NCBI GenBank assembly: GCA_032622095.1
Contig: CP136064.1
Span: 5,761,512 to 5,825,511, forward strand
Reading direction: 5' to 3'
DNA length: 64,000 nucleotides
Origin: Siphonodentalium dalli
Lineage: Eukaryota > Mollusca > Scaphopoda > Gadilida > Siphonodentaliidae
Shown here: positions 23,561-37,275 of the stretch, in pieces
How the letters are laid out: each line of letters starts with the position of its first letter
Position numbering within the stretch: the stretch's first letter is position 1
Program-made: the position numbers and the translations under genes
The notes under the pieces: model-generated
Told to the model about the DNA's origin: nothing
Seen by the model: only the letters and a program-made list of their open reading frames with translations
Database searches by the model: none

Positions 23561-25250
23561 GCTTCTACACCCCATTTTGATATCGGCTTCCTTGAATTTT
23601 AGTCTATGATCTGATCAAAGGTGACAGATTATAGACGAACATATCATTGAACGTCTTTGGGTGTGACAAGACGCGGTAACTTTCAAGGTCGTACTGCACT
23701 ATATTCATTCTTAATCCTTTCACGATGGAAGCTGCGTTTAGGTTGTGTTTACATTGGTGTAGATCTGTATACAGATCTGTGTGAAGTCACGTGTCGCGGA
23801 TTGCTGTGATAATAACATGATTACTGATAGTGAACGCGCACTCATCAGTACTCTGGTAATTGACAATTCACTATGAGTCATGTCAGATTAGGCCAGACAA
23901 AAAAATGAATCAACTATCAGCAGGCCAATGCGATTTGATCTGTGCCGCGTCAGCATCATTGCTGATAAACTCAGTCGAGTCTAAGAGAAGCAGGAGATGG
24001 TGGTTATGTCACATATATTGTTCAGACGCAAATTAGCATTAATTACAACAGCCCCAACATGCATAATAATTGGACTTGTGGCTTTAAGCTTCCTGTTGCA
24101 TAATGACGGACATATCAATTGCCAGATATATTATGATGGGTCAACAAGAATCATAATTTGAGACGAGCACATTCCTTAAAAGTTAAATCCCCATGGTTAT
24201 CAGGAAACAAACAATTGATAAAATACTTCTATATGTCAGTCATAGCATTTTAAAAATTCGAGTCCAACCAAAAAACAAAAATAAACTGAATAATAACTCC
24301 CTAGATGAATGTATCTAGCTTTCCAATGATGTATACCCTTTTTGTTACCAATTTGAGGTAATCAAATTAAATAGTGAAAATTGTCGATTCTAAAAACAGT
24401 TACAGTAGTGACCTAACTAATCGACCCCTTAACCACAGCAGAATTATGGGTAATTTTTCAGGATTTAGTTGGAAATATGGCTTGTTGCCATCGATCGGAA
24501 AGCTCTCAGTGAGAGCGTTCCAATGAATGGCAACATGCCATATTTCCGAATAAACCTTGCTACTTTGGATGACCAAATAACGGAACATAACTTCCCTACC
24601 TCCCACCTACATTGTACGCGAGTTTAGTGCGAATGCGTGTGCATGAGTCTTTTTTTAACATTAATGTGTGATGCCTTTTTTTTTTTTAGTTTTAGTGAGA
24701 ATGTGTGTGAATGAGACTTTTTTTAACATTAATGTGTGAAGCCGTTTATTTGTATGTAGACTCTAGCTGTCAATCCTCGTTATTTAATATCATGTGTACT
24801 ATGTTACTATGTTACTTTTCTTTGTATATTATTGCAAATAAATCATCTGTGATTTATATTCTCGTGTCACCTTTTCTTTTCCTCTGAACATTGTTGATAA
24901 TAATAATCGATCCATTTATATCTACTGAACACCCGTATGGTGCCCCTGACAGACACGGGCAGACAACAGTCTGTAATATATCATTCTATCTGTGTGGGGC
25001 TCTCTACAGGCATTAGCCATATATGGTAGAGATTCATGACATGAGCTATACAATTGCCATATTACTGTATATAGCTCAATTACAGGTCAGGCACATCCTG
25101 AGCTCCAACGATGTATCAATAATAGTGCATTTCTCACCCGATCACGCACATATGGGGAGTCATTGCGATGAGTAAAATTAGTTATGAATATATCGCCTGT
25201 ATTCAGTTTTCCAGCAATAGCTGCGTTCGACAATGCATGAGAAAGTTGTC
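23561..25250. other. Intergenic with MITE fragment and local duplication
   Basis: 24403-24556 is a truncated copy of the TA foldback MITE. 24625-24740 holds two copies of 'cattaatgtgtgatgccttt'-type sequence. 25140-25254 is a copy of the dispersed repeat seen at 6130-6200. No gene. Confidence 0.6.
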
Positions 25251-25264
25251 AACACATCATTGAC

Positions 25265-26956
25265 GGGTCCGTGACTACCCGCCCCCGAGACAACCCGCCC
25301 CCTTTTACTCTGAGACAACCCGCCCCCGGACAACCCGCCCCCAAAAATCAATTAGCGGTAATCAGTGGCTAATTAGGAGGTGTGAGGGGATTATGAGATG
25401 TTTGTTTAACTAAACTGGGTTGTTTTTTAGAGATTTTTATTTGATTTAAGAACACGGACAATAATAAATACACATGTCTAACTTATGAACACAAAAATGC
25501 ATCAACAATAATATGTTTATTTATTACTACGAAGTTTAAAGGGGTACTGTACGCCATTTTCATTAAATTTCCGGTGACAACAACGATCTAATATCGATAA
25601 TATATAGAAACATAAGTAATTTGAGTCGAAGATGTATTCTGTAAACGCTCAGGTTAATAGGCTATCTTAAAATTTAATAATTTAAAAGTTAATAATTTGA
25701 TATAAATTTAATTTATGACTGGAGCCATAAAATGGCGTCAATTAAATTACGAATTTTTCGTAATCAAACAAACTAATTGAGGGATACTGGATTATTAAAC
25801 CGATCGCACACACGGTCGCTTAAAATATTATGATGATACGGGGAGAACACTCAAGCCACTCACTGACTAGTGACGATACAATAACTTAAATGATTATATG
25901 GGACTAGTATGCCCATAATATAACTTTTATTTGATTCATTTGGTTGAAAACTGTACAAAAATTACTCGACAACGACAATTTGTATTTTTGCATTCCGGTA
26001 AATTTGTCATCCGTAACACTACTTCGTACTCAACAGACTTTCAAATAATGAAAAAATTGTTACCTTATTCTCCGACTCGGAGACTATAGAAACCAACAAC
26101 AAAATTTGGCGTACAGTACCCCTTTAATGAACGAAATTTTAAAACGGAATGAATTAATATGAATATGAACGAAGATTAAAAACATTCGATGTGGCAGGTC
26201 GAAGTCTAGGTTCAGGCTGTCTGAAGTCTGGTCGCAGTCCATCATTGATGCTAAGTCGAGGATGTCGTCGGTAGTATTTCGAGAAGTGTCTGGCCTGTTG
26301 GATATAATTTAGTTTTTAAACAGAGCTATTTGACAGTGTACATTTAGCCTATATTTACTATATATCTACTACATGTATATATTTACCTGCTATTTTATAG
26401 ATATTAAAGTGGTTTACAGAACACAGGACCGTATACAATAATTACATGTCTTTGCAAATGGAATTAAGGGCGACGGTCCCTCGTTTGGCATGAAAGTACT
26501 GCACGTGGTCGATTCCAGTGTCACATATATATATATAGTCGGTGTTGCCAGCGTCGGCATCGTTCAAAGGCTGTTTGTCTACTCACCTCCAGTTAACATC
26601 AGTGAGATGAATCCCGATCACTAAGTGTTAAAAATGTGATAACACACTGTGATAATGAACCATTTGCATCAAATGTTTGTTTTGAAAGAACCCCTTTTAA
26701 TTAGTCTTCACTTACCTTAAGTGCCGTTCAGTTGTCAAAACATCGTGTCATTCTTTACCCCTGTCCACGCATTGACATAATTAATTAATAAACACATGTT
26801 TTGTTGATCAAAATCTTTAATAATATATCATCAAAGAACATAAAAGAACATAATCACTATTAACAATTTCGGGACAACCCGCCCTCATTTATCGGGACAA
26901 CCCGCCCCCAAAATAGCAGAGGGGCGGGTTGTCTCGGGGGCGGGTAGTCCCGTTCC
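25265..26956. mobile_element. 1.7-kb GC-ended TIR element with 10-bp TSD
   Basis: Flanked by identical 'catcattgac' (25255-25264, 26957-26966). Inverted ends GGGTCCGTGACTACCCGCCC and the inverse of GGGAACGGGACTACCCGCCC, followed inward by repeated 'gacaacccgccccc' in both orientations. A 9-10 bp duplication suggests a Mutator-like element, but this is inference. The interior is AT-rich, non-coding, and hosts a nested TTAA element. Confidence 0.88.
25540..26123. mobile_element. 584-bp TTAA element (AGGGGTACTG ends), copy 1, nested
   Basis: Ends AGGGGTACTGTACGCCA and TGGCGTACAGTACCCCT between TTAA (25536-25539, 26124-26127). Same length as, and inverted relative to, the copy at 58460-59043. 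Non-coding. Confidence 0.93.
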
Positions 26957-26966
26957 CATCATTGAC

Positions 26967-28146
26967 CTATGATTTATTAATGGTAAGACTGCACAGTTTC
27001 GAATGATCAGTAGGGGGGTAATTTTATAGATATAAAGTGCTAGTGGTTTCTGGCACCATTCATGTGGTATGTATATTGAGACAAGGTGGGATATGAATTT
27101 GTGTAATTTTAGAAGGTGTTCTAGACTGATGAAAAAATTAAGTACAAGTGACCTTGACCCCACCCATAGACAGCAGTAGCGTTTTCTGCGAAACGGTGGC
27201 TCTAGATACTGGGTCAATTTTTTAGCACCTAAAATTTGTCGTCTGCATTAAAAAAATTATTTTCTGGAATTGTAAACGGCGAAAGTTTGAAATTTTTTCA
27301 TGTTGATTGTTGGAAGCCAGAGGCCTTTGAACCAACATAGGTGACCATGCTCGAAAAATTCTGGTATTCGTGCCCCTTGGGTATGAAAATGCAATATTTT
27401 GGACATTTTTTGAATAAAAATCACATTTTCGATCAAATGATCAAGGGCCATAACTCTTGATAGCCCATATATTAGGGGCATTTTTATGTATCAAATTCTG
27501 AATGCCTATTTTGTACTAATTTCAGGCATATATATATTGTCTATATGGTTTGGGATCATAATCCAGATAAATTTCAATGAATCTATGCCCCCCCCCCCTA
27601 TTGCTGGGCCCCTGCCTGTTGAAACTGTGGAGTGTCACCAGTACTAGGCAGTAGGGTTTGGTTCCGGGTTGTGTCGCACAGGGTCCTGATATACGTAATT
27701 AATAGATAATTGGGTGAGGAAATGGTATGGATTTGTAGAGCTGAAAAAGCTCGAATCATTTGGACATTGGTTCGCTCATTTAGACACGTCGATGCATGGC
27801 TAATTAAAATACGTTTTGGTTTGAGATTCGATTCGCCATGTGTGGGGTGCTCCTAAATAAAGGAGGGATCTCCTACACTGAACTGAACATGTTTGTGGCG
27901 TAAGAAAGCTTTCACGGCGTCGCTATACGTTTAACATGCGGATATTAAAGTTATGAATAATTTAATGATAAAACGACAATCAGCTTATTTGCACATTAGT
28001 TATTTAAATTGTCTCTAATACACAAAGAGTCCAATCTATTTATATTTACTTTGTAAATAAAGTTTATTTGTACATAAGTGTCATATAAAGAACAGAGCCG
28101 GGGTCCGGTCAACAGTGAAATAAGAAAAACAATAAGAAACATGTAG
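26967..28146. other. Intergenic, no gene seen
   Basis: No feature beyond a C run near 27590. The open frames here show no recognisable domain. Confidence 0.5.
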
Positions 28147-28288
28147 AATATACGCATAGTGTTTCTGAATAACAAATTTAATCCACGAGTGGGATTGGCG
28201 ATTTACACCACGAGCTTCAGCGAGTGGTGTAAATCGCCAATCCCACGAGTGGATTAAATTTGTTATTCAGAAATAATATGCGTATATT
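28147..28288. repeat. ~140-bp palindrome
   Basis: Arms of ~60 bp ('gaataacaaatttaatccac', 'gattggcgatttacaccac' and their complements) around 'gagcttcagcgag'. A partial relative occurs at 18775-18815. Confidence 0.9.
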
Positions 28289-28554
28289 TTGTTTATGCCA
28301 CGATCTTTACAACGCGATGGATAAACACTTTCCTGTTCAAATTGTATGGAGAAAGTTTAATCCACTCTGCGAAGTTTAATCAACAGTATTTAATCAACAG
28401 GTGTTGATTAAATGTAAAATTTAAACAGATGGCTTTATTTATATAGTAAGATAGGCGATCGTGGTATAAAACATAATAATTCATTGCTCAGCAGAAAATC
28501 AGCGCTGCTTCTGGTGGAGATCTGGAAATTAAATGCTATAAGGACAACTGCATT

Positions 28555-30205
28555 TTTTAGTGCAACGTGTGTTATAAGTGGGCATGGCACCTTTTCAGTG
28601 CAGCGTGTGTTATAAGTGGGCGTGGCACTTTTCAGTGCAGCGTGTGTTATAAGTGGGTGTGGCAATTTTTCAGTGCAGCGTGTGTTATAAGTGGACGTGG
28701 CAATTTTTAGTGCAGTGTGCGTTATAAGTGGGCGTGGTACTTTTCAATGCAGCGTTCTTATAAGTGGGCGTGGCACGTTTTCAGTGCAGCGTGTGTTATA
28801 AGTGGGCGTGACACTTTTTCAGTGCAGCGTGTGTTATAAGTGGGCGTGGCACGTTTTCAGTGCAGCGTGTGTTATAAGTGGGCGTGTGTTAGAAGTGGCA
28901 CTTTTTAGTGCAGCGTGTTATAAGTGGGTGTGGCACTTTTCAGTGCAGCGTGTCATTGACTGTCTTGTTTACTACATCGTGTGTGGCACGTTTTCAGTGC
29001 AGTGTGTGTTATAAGTGGGCGTGGCACGCTTTCAGAGCAGCGTGTGTTATAAGTGGGCGTGGCACTTTTTCAGTGCAGCGTGTGTTATAAGTGGGGTGGT
29101 ACTTTTCAGTGCAGCGTGTGTTATAAATGGGCGTGCCACTTTTTCAGTGCAGCGTGTGTTATAAGTGGGCGTGGCACTTTTTAAGTGCAGCGTGTGTTAT
29201 AAGTGGGCGTGTGTTATAAGTGCAGCGTTTATTATAAGTGGGAGTGGCAATTTTTCAGTGCAGCGTGTGTTATAAGTGGGCGTGGCACAATTTCTGTGCA
29301 GCGTGTGTTATAAGTGGGTGTGTGTTATAAGTGGCACTTTTTGGTGCACTGTGTTATAAGTGGGCGTGGCACTTTTTAGTGCAGCGTGTGTTATAAGTGG
29401 GCGTGGCACTTTTTAGTGCAGCGTGTGTTATAAGTCGGCATGGCACTTTTTCAGTGCAGCGTGTGTTATAAGTGGGCGTGGCACTTTTTCAGTGCAGCGT
29501 GTGTTATAAGTGAGCGTGGCACATTTTCAGTGCAGCGTGTCTTATAAGTGGGCGTGGCACGTTTTCAGTGCAGCGTGTGTTTTAAGTGGGCATGTGTTAT
29601 AAGTGCAATGTTTGCTATAAGTGGGCGGCACTTTTTAGTGCAGCGTGTGTTATAAGTGGGCATGGCACTTTTTCAGTGCAGCGTGTGTTATAAGTGGGCG
29701 TGGCACTTTTTCAGTGCAGCGTGTGTTATAAGAGGGCGTGTGTTATAAGTGGCACTTTTTCACTGCAGCTTGTGTTATAAGTGGGCGTGGCACTTTTTCA
29801 GTGCATCATGTGTTATAAGTGGGCGTGTGTTATAAGTGGCACTTTTTAGTGCAGCCGCTGCAGCGTGTGTTATAAGTGGGCGTGGCACTTTGTTCAGAGC
29901 AGCGTGTGTTATAAGTGGGCGTGGCACTTTTTTAGTGCAGCGTGTGTTATATGTGGGCGTGTGTTATAAGTGCAGCGTGTGTTATAGTTGGCACTTTTTA
30001 GTGCAGCTTGTGTTATAAGTGGGCGTGACACTTTTCAGTGCAGCTTGTTTTATAAGTGGGTGTGGCACCTTTTCATTGCAGCGTGTTATAAGTGGGTGTG
30101 TGTTATAAATGCAGCGTGTGTTGTTAGTGGGCGTGGCACTTTTTTCAGTGCAGCGTGTGTTATAAGTGGGCGTGACACTTTTTCAGTGCAGCGTGTGTTA
30201 TAAAT
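28555..30205. repeat. 36-bp satellite block, + orientation
   Basis: About 45 imperfect units of 'gtgttataagtgggcgtggc' + 'actttttcagtgcagc'. A non-repeat insert 'tcattgactgtcttgtttac' at ~28953 recurs inverted at ~30497. All open frames are repeat artefacts. Confidence 0.96.
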
Positions 30206-30505
30206 GACACGCCCACATATAACACACGCAGCCCAGAAAAGTACCACCTATAACACACGCTGCACTTATAAAACACGCCCACTTATAACACACGCTGCAC
30301 TTAAAAAGTGCCACGCCCACTTATAACACACGCTGCACTTAAAAAGTGCTACGCCCACTTATAACACACGCTGCACTGAAAAAGTGCCACGCCCACTTAT
30401 AAACACACGCTGCTCTGAAAGCGTGCCACGCCCACTTATAACACACACTGCACTGAAAACGTGCCACACACGATGTAGTAAACAAGACAGTCAATGACTG
30501 TGGGG
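30206..30505. repeat. 36-bp satellite block, inverted
   Basis: The same satellite in reverse complement ('cccacttataacacacgctg'), switching orientation at about 30205/30206. Its end mirrors 28950-29050, so this is the second arm of an inverted duplication. Confidence 0.93.
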
Positions 30506-31489
30506 TCGCTCACCAGACTGCAAAGACTGATAAGACTGGGACCAAAACAGTGAGCACTTTTCATAATCACTTTAAAAGAAGTAGATTTAAACAGGATATG
30601 TGGCTAGAGAGACTTCAAGTATGTAGCTTGGTAAAAAAACCACCTTGAAATTGCCAACTGTACACTACTGATCACCCCCCTCCTCCAGCTCAACAAGTCC
30701 CCTCCCGACCGGGATCCAGACTCCCAAGTCTTAGGTTGGAATTTCACAACCGACACCTCAAACTTTCTCAATTGTTGGAAATTTCCAATCTCACAAGCGC
30801 CTTTTTCTAAAACCATTTAAACATGTTTGAAGCCCAATTATCCATGGACCCAAAACACAATACATGTATGTCAGACCAATCAGTCAGGTGGTTCCAAGGT
30901 AGATGTTTTAATGAATTTGGTATTTCTATGATTTTATTGGACACAAAAGTGTTAACTCCCCATAGACTGCCATTTCTTGACAGGTTGACCTCATTTTAAC
31001 AAATCTGTATCTCAGTCACTAAAGGATCTTCCTGATTCCTCCATACTATATGTTAGCTAAATAGTCCAAAATCCCTTGAAGACATTTTAAGAATTACTAT
31101 AGAGACATATAGTTATGTCCCTGGTCCCACCCTTTTAACCTGGTGACCCCATCTGAATAAATTTGAATCCCAGACACCAAAGAACCCTTCATACATATCA
31201 TAAATATCAGTCAAATAGACCTGATGGTCCTTGTGAAGGAAGCATATTAAGAGGGAAACTGTCCTTCGCTTGGCCCCTATTTGACCAGGTGACCCCATTA
31301 AAAAAATCTGAATTGCAGTCAAGGAAGAACATTCCGTTCTATATAAGCCAACTAGTTCTTGCAAACATATTTTAAGAATTACTATGTAGTGAAATAGTTA
31401 AGTCTCTTGCTCTGCCCTTATTTGACTTTGTGATCCCATTTTCACAAATCTGATAAGGATAAAAATTAAGTTCCCCAGTTGAAGTTGGT

Positions 31490-32535
31490 GATATTCACCC
31501 ATTGGGCACCTCATTTATGAATTTTATCTTCTGCAAATTAGGGGATATAGACACTTCCTAGAAGGGAAATTTAACTAACAACAATGTAAATTTGATACTA
31601 TAGATACTTCCCAGAAGATGAGGCCTAAGCAGAATGAGGTCGTCAGAGGGTGAATTTGGTGATGCTAGCCTGCTGTGCCGGATAGCATCACAAAAAGCAT
31701 GTCTGTTCCTACATTGTGTATGCCTGGCCTCAAGCAACACAATGTATTATACAACAAGCCTTGAAATAGTGTGATAGTGTGTCTGTCATTTGCAGAGTGA
31801 GGTCCCTAGAGGGTGAATTTAGTGACGCTAAATACACCCTCTGGGGACCTCATTCTGATAAAGTCCTCAACTGCTATGGAAGACCTAGAATAAAATTGAA
31901 TTTCCCCCAGTTGAAGTTGGTGATGTTCACCCATTGGGCCCCTCAATTATGAATTTTATCTTCTGCAAATTAGGGGATATAGAAACTTCCTAGAAGGGAA
32001 ATTTAACTAACAACAATGTAAATTTGATACTATAGATACTTCCCAGAAGATGAGGCCTAAGCAGAATGAGGTCCCCAAATGGTGAATTTGGTGATGCTAG
32101 CCTTGAATCAAGCTTTGAAATAGTCTGTCTGTTATTTGCAGAATGAGGTACCCAGAGGGTGAATTTAGTGAGGCTATCCTGCACAGCGGGCTAGTATAAC
32201 TAAATTCACCCTCTGGGGACCTCATTCTGATAAGGCCCTCAACTGCTATGGAAGACCTAGAATAAGATTGAAGTTCCCCAGTTGAAATTGGTGATGTTCA
32301 CCCATTGGGCACCTCAATCATGAATTTTATCTTCTGCAAATTAAGGGATACAGAAACTTCCTAGAAGGGAAATTTAACTAACAACAATGTAAATTTGATA
32401 CTATAGATACTTCCCAGAAGATGAGGCCTAATCGGAATAAGGTTCTCAGAGGGTGTATTTGGTTATGCTAGCCTGCTGTGTAGGATAGCGTCACTAAATT
32501 CACCCTCTGGGAACCTCATTCTACAAATGCCAGGC
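31490..32535. mobile_element. Cluster of 'gaatgaggtcccc' palindromic units in unit A
   Basis: Repeated alternation of 'gttccccagttgaagttggt', 'ttctgcaaattaggggatat' and 'gaatgaggtccccagagggt' blocks. More copies here than in unit B (35725-36125). Confidence 0.8.
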
Positions 32536-32859
32536 ACTCTTTGAGAAAATGAAATTAATCTGATTTTAATGACCACTGAGTGATAATATAAACAACAAGG
32601 GTGCTTCATTGATAACACCATTAATCTCATTTAAATTATGGATGACATGAATACACTCCCTGGGGACTCTTTATCTCTCTATCTGCCTTGCCATGTGTGA
32701 TGTCTATCAGTTCATAGGAGAGTTGCCTTGTAATGGGAATTTAAATAAATATACTTTATTTACCTGTGAGTTAGGATATGAGATAGGGTGGAATGCTGTT
32801 GGTTGGGGTGGGGTTCTGGGTCATGTGGGGGGGGTGATTTTTTTTGTTTGTATGTTAAA

Positions 32860-33710
32860 TTGATCAAGGAGTTTCTGAATTTTTTATTATTTTTTGGGGA
32901 ATTATGGCCCTGGCTCCACCACTATTTGACCGAGTGACCCCATTTGAACAAATCTGAACCCCAGTCATTCAATGACCCCACATACCAAATATAAACTAAA
33001 TCGGCTTAATGGTTATTGACAAGAAGTCGTTATAAGAATTACCAAGGAGGAATATAGTTATGGCCCTGGTTTCGCAACTGTTTGACACAGTGACCTCATT
33101 TGAACAAATATTAATGACAGTCACCTAGGGAACATCCACCCCAAATATGATCAAAATGCAAAAATGTAATTTTTTGGTTTTTAGAGTTATGTCCCTGGCT
33201 CTGCCCCTAATTGACCCAGTGACCCAATTTGAACAAATCTGATTCCCAGTCACCCAAGGTCCCTCAGTACCAAATATAAGCTAATTCGTCCCAATATTTT
33301 TGTAGAAGAAGTCATTGTAAGAATTACTATGAGTTATGGCCCTGGTTTCTCAACTAATTGACCGGGTGACCTCATTTGAACAAATCTGAACACCAGTCAC
33401 CCAAGGACCCTCCATACCAAATATTAGCTAAATCGGCACAATGGTTATGGACAAGAAGTTGTTGTAAGAATTAATGTGGAGGAATAGAATTATGGCCCTG
33501 GTTTCGCAACTATTTGACCCAGTGACCTCATTTGAACAAATCTGAATGAGAGTCACCTAGGGAACATCCACACCAAATATGAACCAATTTGGTATGATGG
33601 TTTCAGAGGAGAAGATGTTTAAAAAAAAAGTTGACGGACGGACAGACGGACGGACGACGGACGAGGAGTGATGACTATAGCTCCACCGGAGACTTCGTCT
33701 CAGGTGAGCT
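32860..33710. repeat. 'Tatggccctggt' tandem repeat with (gacgga)n end
   Basis: Diverged tandem units 'gttatggccctggtttcgca ... tttgaacaaatctgaatgac ... catccacaccaaatatgaac', ending in 'gttgacggacggacagacgg' and a hairpin 'accggagacttcgtctcagg'. Same structure at 36470-37275. The layout looks like a transposon tail, type unknown. Confidence 0.8.
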
Positions 33711-33715
33711 AAAAA

Positions 33716-36700
33716 GTGCTACGCCCACTTATAACACACGCTGCACTTATAACACATGCCCACTTATAACACACGCTGCACTGAAAAAGTACCACGCCCA
33801 CTTATAACACACGTTGCACTGAAAAAGTGCCACGCCCACTTATAACACACGCTGCTCTGAAAAAGTGCCATGCCCACTTATAACACACGCTGCACTGAAA
33901 AAGTGACACGCCCACTTATAACACACGCTGCACTGAAAAGTGCCACGCCCACTTATAACACACGCTGCACTGAAAATGTGCCACGCCCACTTATAACTCA
34001 CGCTGCACTTATAACACACGCCCACTTATAACACACGCTGCACTGAACAAGACAGTCAAAGACTGTGGGGTCGCTCACCAGACTGCAAAGACTGATAAGA
34101 CTGGGACTCTTGAGACCATAACAGTCAGAACTTTTCATAATCACTTTATAAGAAGCGGATCTAAACAGAGATCAGCGAATATCTACCTTTTAATTACCAA
34201 TGGAACACTACAGATCCCCCGCCAGCTCAACATATCCCCTCCTGACCGGGCTCCAGATTCCCAAGTCTTAGGTTGGAATTTCACAACTGACGTCTCAAAC
34301 TTTCTCAATTGTTCGAAATTTCCATTCTCACAAGCACCTTTTTATAAACTATTTAGACATGTTTGAAGCCCAATTATCCATGAACCCGAAAACAACATAT
34401 ATATGTCAGATTAATCAGTCAGGTAGTTCCAAGGTAGATGTTTTAAGTGAAGTCCCCATAGCCCCGTCATTTCTTAACAGGTTGACCTCATGTTAACAAA
34501 TATGAATCTCAGTCACTAAAGGATCCTCCATACTATATGTAAGCTAAATAGTCCAACCTCTCTTGAGAAGACATTTTTAAGTATTACTATAGAGACATAC
34601 AGTTATGTCCCTGGTCCCAGTCTATTTAATCTGGTGACCCCATCTGAATAAATTTGAATCCCAGACACCAAAGAACCCTTCATACTAAATATCAGTAAAA
34701 TAGACCTGATGGTCTGTGTGAAGGAAGCATATTAAGAGGAAAACTTTCCTTTGCTTGACCCCTAGTTGACCCCATTTAAAACCAATAACCCAAGGACTGT
34801 TCATACCAAATATGAACCCATTCAACCTGATGGTACAGCAGAAGAGGTAGTTTTTAAGAAGTACTATGGAGAGCAAGAGTTATGGCCCTGCCTTCATAAC
34901 CATTTGATAGAGTGACCTCATTTAAACAAATATGAATGATGAATGTAAGTCACCTAGGGAATATCTACACCAAATATGAACCCATTCAGTCTAGAGAAGA
35001 TGTGAGCTCAAAAATTACATTTCATTGAACAAATCTGTAAATCACCCCCCCCCCCCCCAACACAGTGGCGACATCCCTGCAAGAATATGACATACATGAT
35101 TTATTTGGATGCCTATTGCCTTAACAAAATTACCATGACCTTGAAAGCCAGTGCATTCTCTTTTATATGGGAGGCTTCCCATGGGAGCATATATGAGAGA
35201 ATGCAGAAGCACAGTGTCTTCATTGCTCTCACCAGCACAACTCTGGTCATGAAATGGTTAATATTAATAGTAAAAATAAACTTTATCTGTCAAACAGGTA
35301 ATTTGTATCTGAGATAAACATGGGATAAAAGTCCATTCATAAAGCCACTATCAGCTACCAGAAAGTCTGGGAGACCTGTTGACATGAAGATAATTAATGA
35401 TGGCACAAACATTTTGCCCAGTGATACCAATGTATTGTTTTACTCCTACAGCTGTGATCAAAACAAGGATTTACATCCACACCTAAATATATAAACCCAT
35501 TTGGTCTTTAATATGTATCTGGAGAAGAAAACAATTGATGGACGGATAGAGACATAATGACAGATGGATGGATGGGAAAACAGTCTGAAATAGAGACTGA
35601 CAAATTCAATCCAATATACCCCCCAAGTTTTCTTTGCAAAATCAGGGTATAATGAGTTCAATTGGATACTGGTGGTTAAGAACATATAAATATTCGAACA
35701 GCCAAGCCTGAACATAGTGTCTGACATTTGCACAATGAGGTCCCCAAAGGGTAAATTTAATGACACAATCCTGCAATGTGGGCTAGCATCACCAAATTCA
35801 CCCTCTGGGGACCTCATTCTGTGTAGGCCTCAACTGCTATGGGAGACATAGCATTAGATTGATGTTCTCCAGTTAAAGTTGGTGATGTGCACCCACTGGG
35901 CACCTCAATTATGCATTTTATATTCACAAATTAGGGGATATAGAAACTATAAACAGAAGGGAAAAAGTAAGTAAAAGTGTCAATTTAAGTGCCTATATAC
36001 TTCCCAGAAGATGAGGTTAAGCAGAATGAGGACCCTGGCTAGTGTATTTGGTGATGCTAGACTGCTGTGCAGGATAGCATAAAAAAATTCACCCTCTGGG
36101 AACCTCTTTCTGCAAATGCCAGACACACTAAATTCAGGTTAGAGAACAATAATTTGTTTTTATTTTATTTTAATAACACACATTGGCATGAGTGCTGTCT
36201 AAGCATTAAGTTCACACCTGTCAGCCTGATAAAAATCACAATTGATGTCTGTGTGTGTATTTATATTAACTCTCTCTCTGGGTCTGTAGCTAATACAATT
36301 GACTTAATCTGCTGGTGGGGGAGATCCTGTGAGTTAGGAAATGAGATAGGGTGGAATGCTGTTGGTTGGGGGCAGTGTGGGGTTCTGGGTCATGTGGGGG
36401 GGGGGGGGGTGATAATTTTGTTTGTATGTTAAATTGATCAAGGAGTTCCTAAATTTATTATTATTTTTTTGGAAATTATGCCCCTGGCTCCATCCCTATT
36501 TGTCCCAGTGACCCCATTTGAACAAATCTGAACCCCAGTCATTCAATGACCCCACATACCAAATATAAACTAAATCGGCATAATGGTTCTTGACAAGATG
36601 TCGATATAAGAATTACCAAGGAGGAATGTAGTTATGGCCCTGGTTTCGCAACTGTTTGACACAGTGACCTCATTTGAACAAATCTGAATGACAGTCACCT

Positions 36701-37275
36701 AGGGAACATCCACACCAAATATGATCAAAATGCAAAAATGTAATTTTTTGGTTTTTAGAGTTATATCCCTGGCTCTGCCCCTATTTGAGCCAGTGACCCA
36801 ATTTGAACAAATCTGATTCCCAGTCACCCAAGGTTCCTCAGTACCAAATATAAGCTAAATCGGCCCAATATTTGTTTTGAAGAAGTCATTGTAAGAATTA
36901 CTATGAGTTATGGCCCTGGTTTCTCAACTAATTGACCGGGTGACCTCATTTGAACAAATCTGAACACCAGCCACCCAAGGACCCTCCATACCAAATATTA
37001 GCTAAATCGGCACAATGGTTATGGACAAGAAGTTGTTAAAAGAATTACTATGGAGGAATAGAGTTATGGCCCTGGTTTCGCAACTATTTGACCCAGTGAC
37101 CTCATTTGAACAAATCTGAATGAGAGTCACCTAGGGAACATCCACACCAAATATGAACCAATTCGGTATGATGGTTTCAGAGGAGAAGATGTTTTTTAAA
37201 AAGTTGACGGACGGACAGACGGACGAGGAGTGATGACTATAGCTCCACCGGAGACTTCGTCTCAGGTGAGCTAAA
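33716..37275. repeat. 3.56-kb segmental duplication, unit B
   Basis: Tandem partner of unit A. It begins with ~330 bp of inverted 36-bp satellite. It differs by a hairpin-module insertion near 35148-35216, fewer palindromic units, and an extra 'gggggggggg' run near 36400. Confidence 0.9.
35148..35260. mobile_element. Degenerate hairpin module in unit B
   Basis: 'ccagtgcattctcttttata' and 'catatatgagagaatgcaga' followed by 'caactctggtcatgaaatggttaa', the right end of the 567-821 family. Absent from unit A. Confidence 0.7.

Larger units (their letters stand above)
30156..33715. repeat. 3.56-kb segmental duplication, unit A
   Basis: Collinear with 33716-37275: both have inverted 36-bp satellite, 'gggtcgctcaccagactgca', 'gaagcccaattatccatg', 'gaatgaggtcccc' units, 'gagatagggtggaatgctgt', several 'ttatggccctggtttcgcaa' blocks and the end 'gtctcaggtgagctaaaaag'. 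No gene. Confidence 0.9.

Noticed and set aside
28555-30205. Cys-rich short proteins (e.g. frames at 28802 and 29836)
   Set aside because: All are translations of the 36-bp satellite.
32860-37275. A gene inside the segmental duplication
   Set aside because: Only diverged non-coding repeats and palindromes; open frames are short and not conserved between units A and B.
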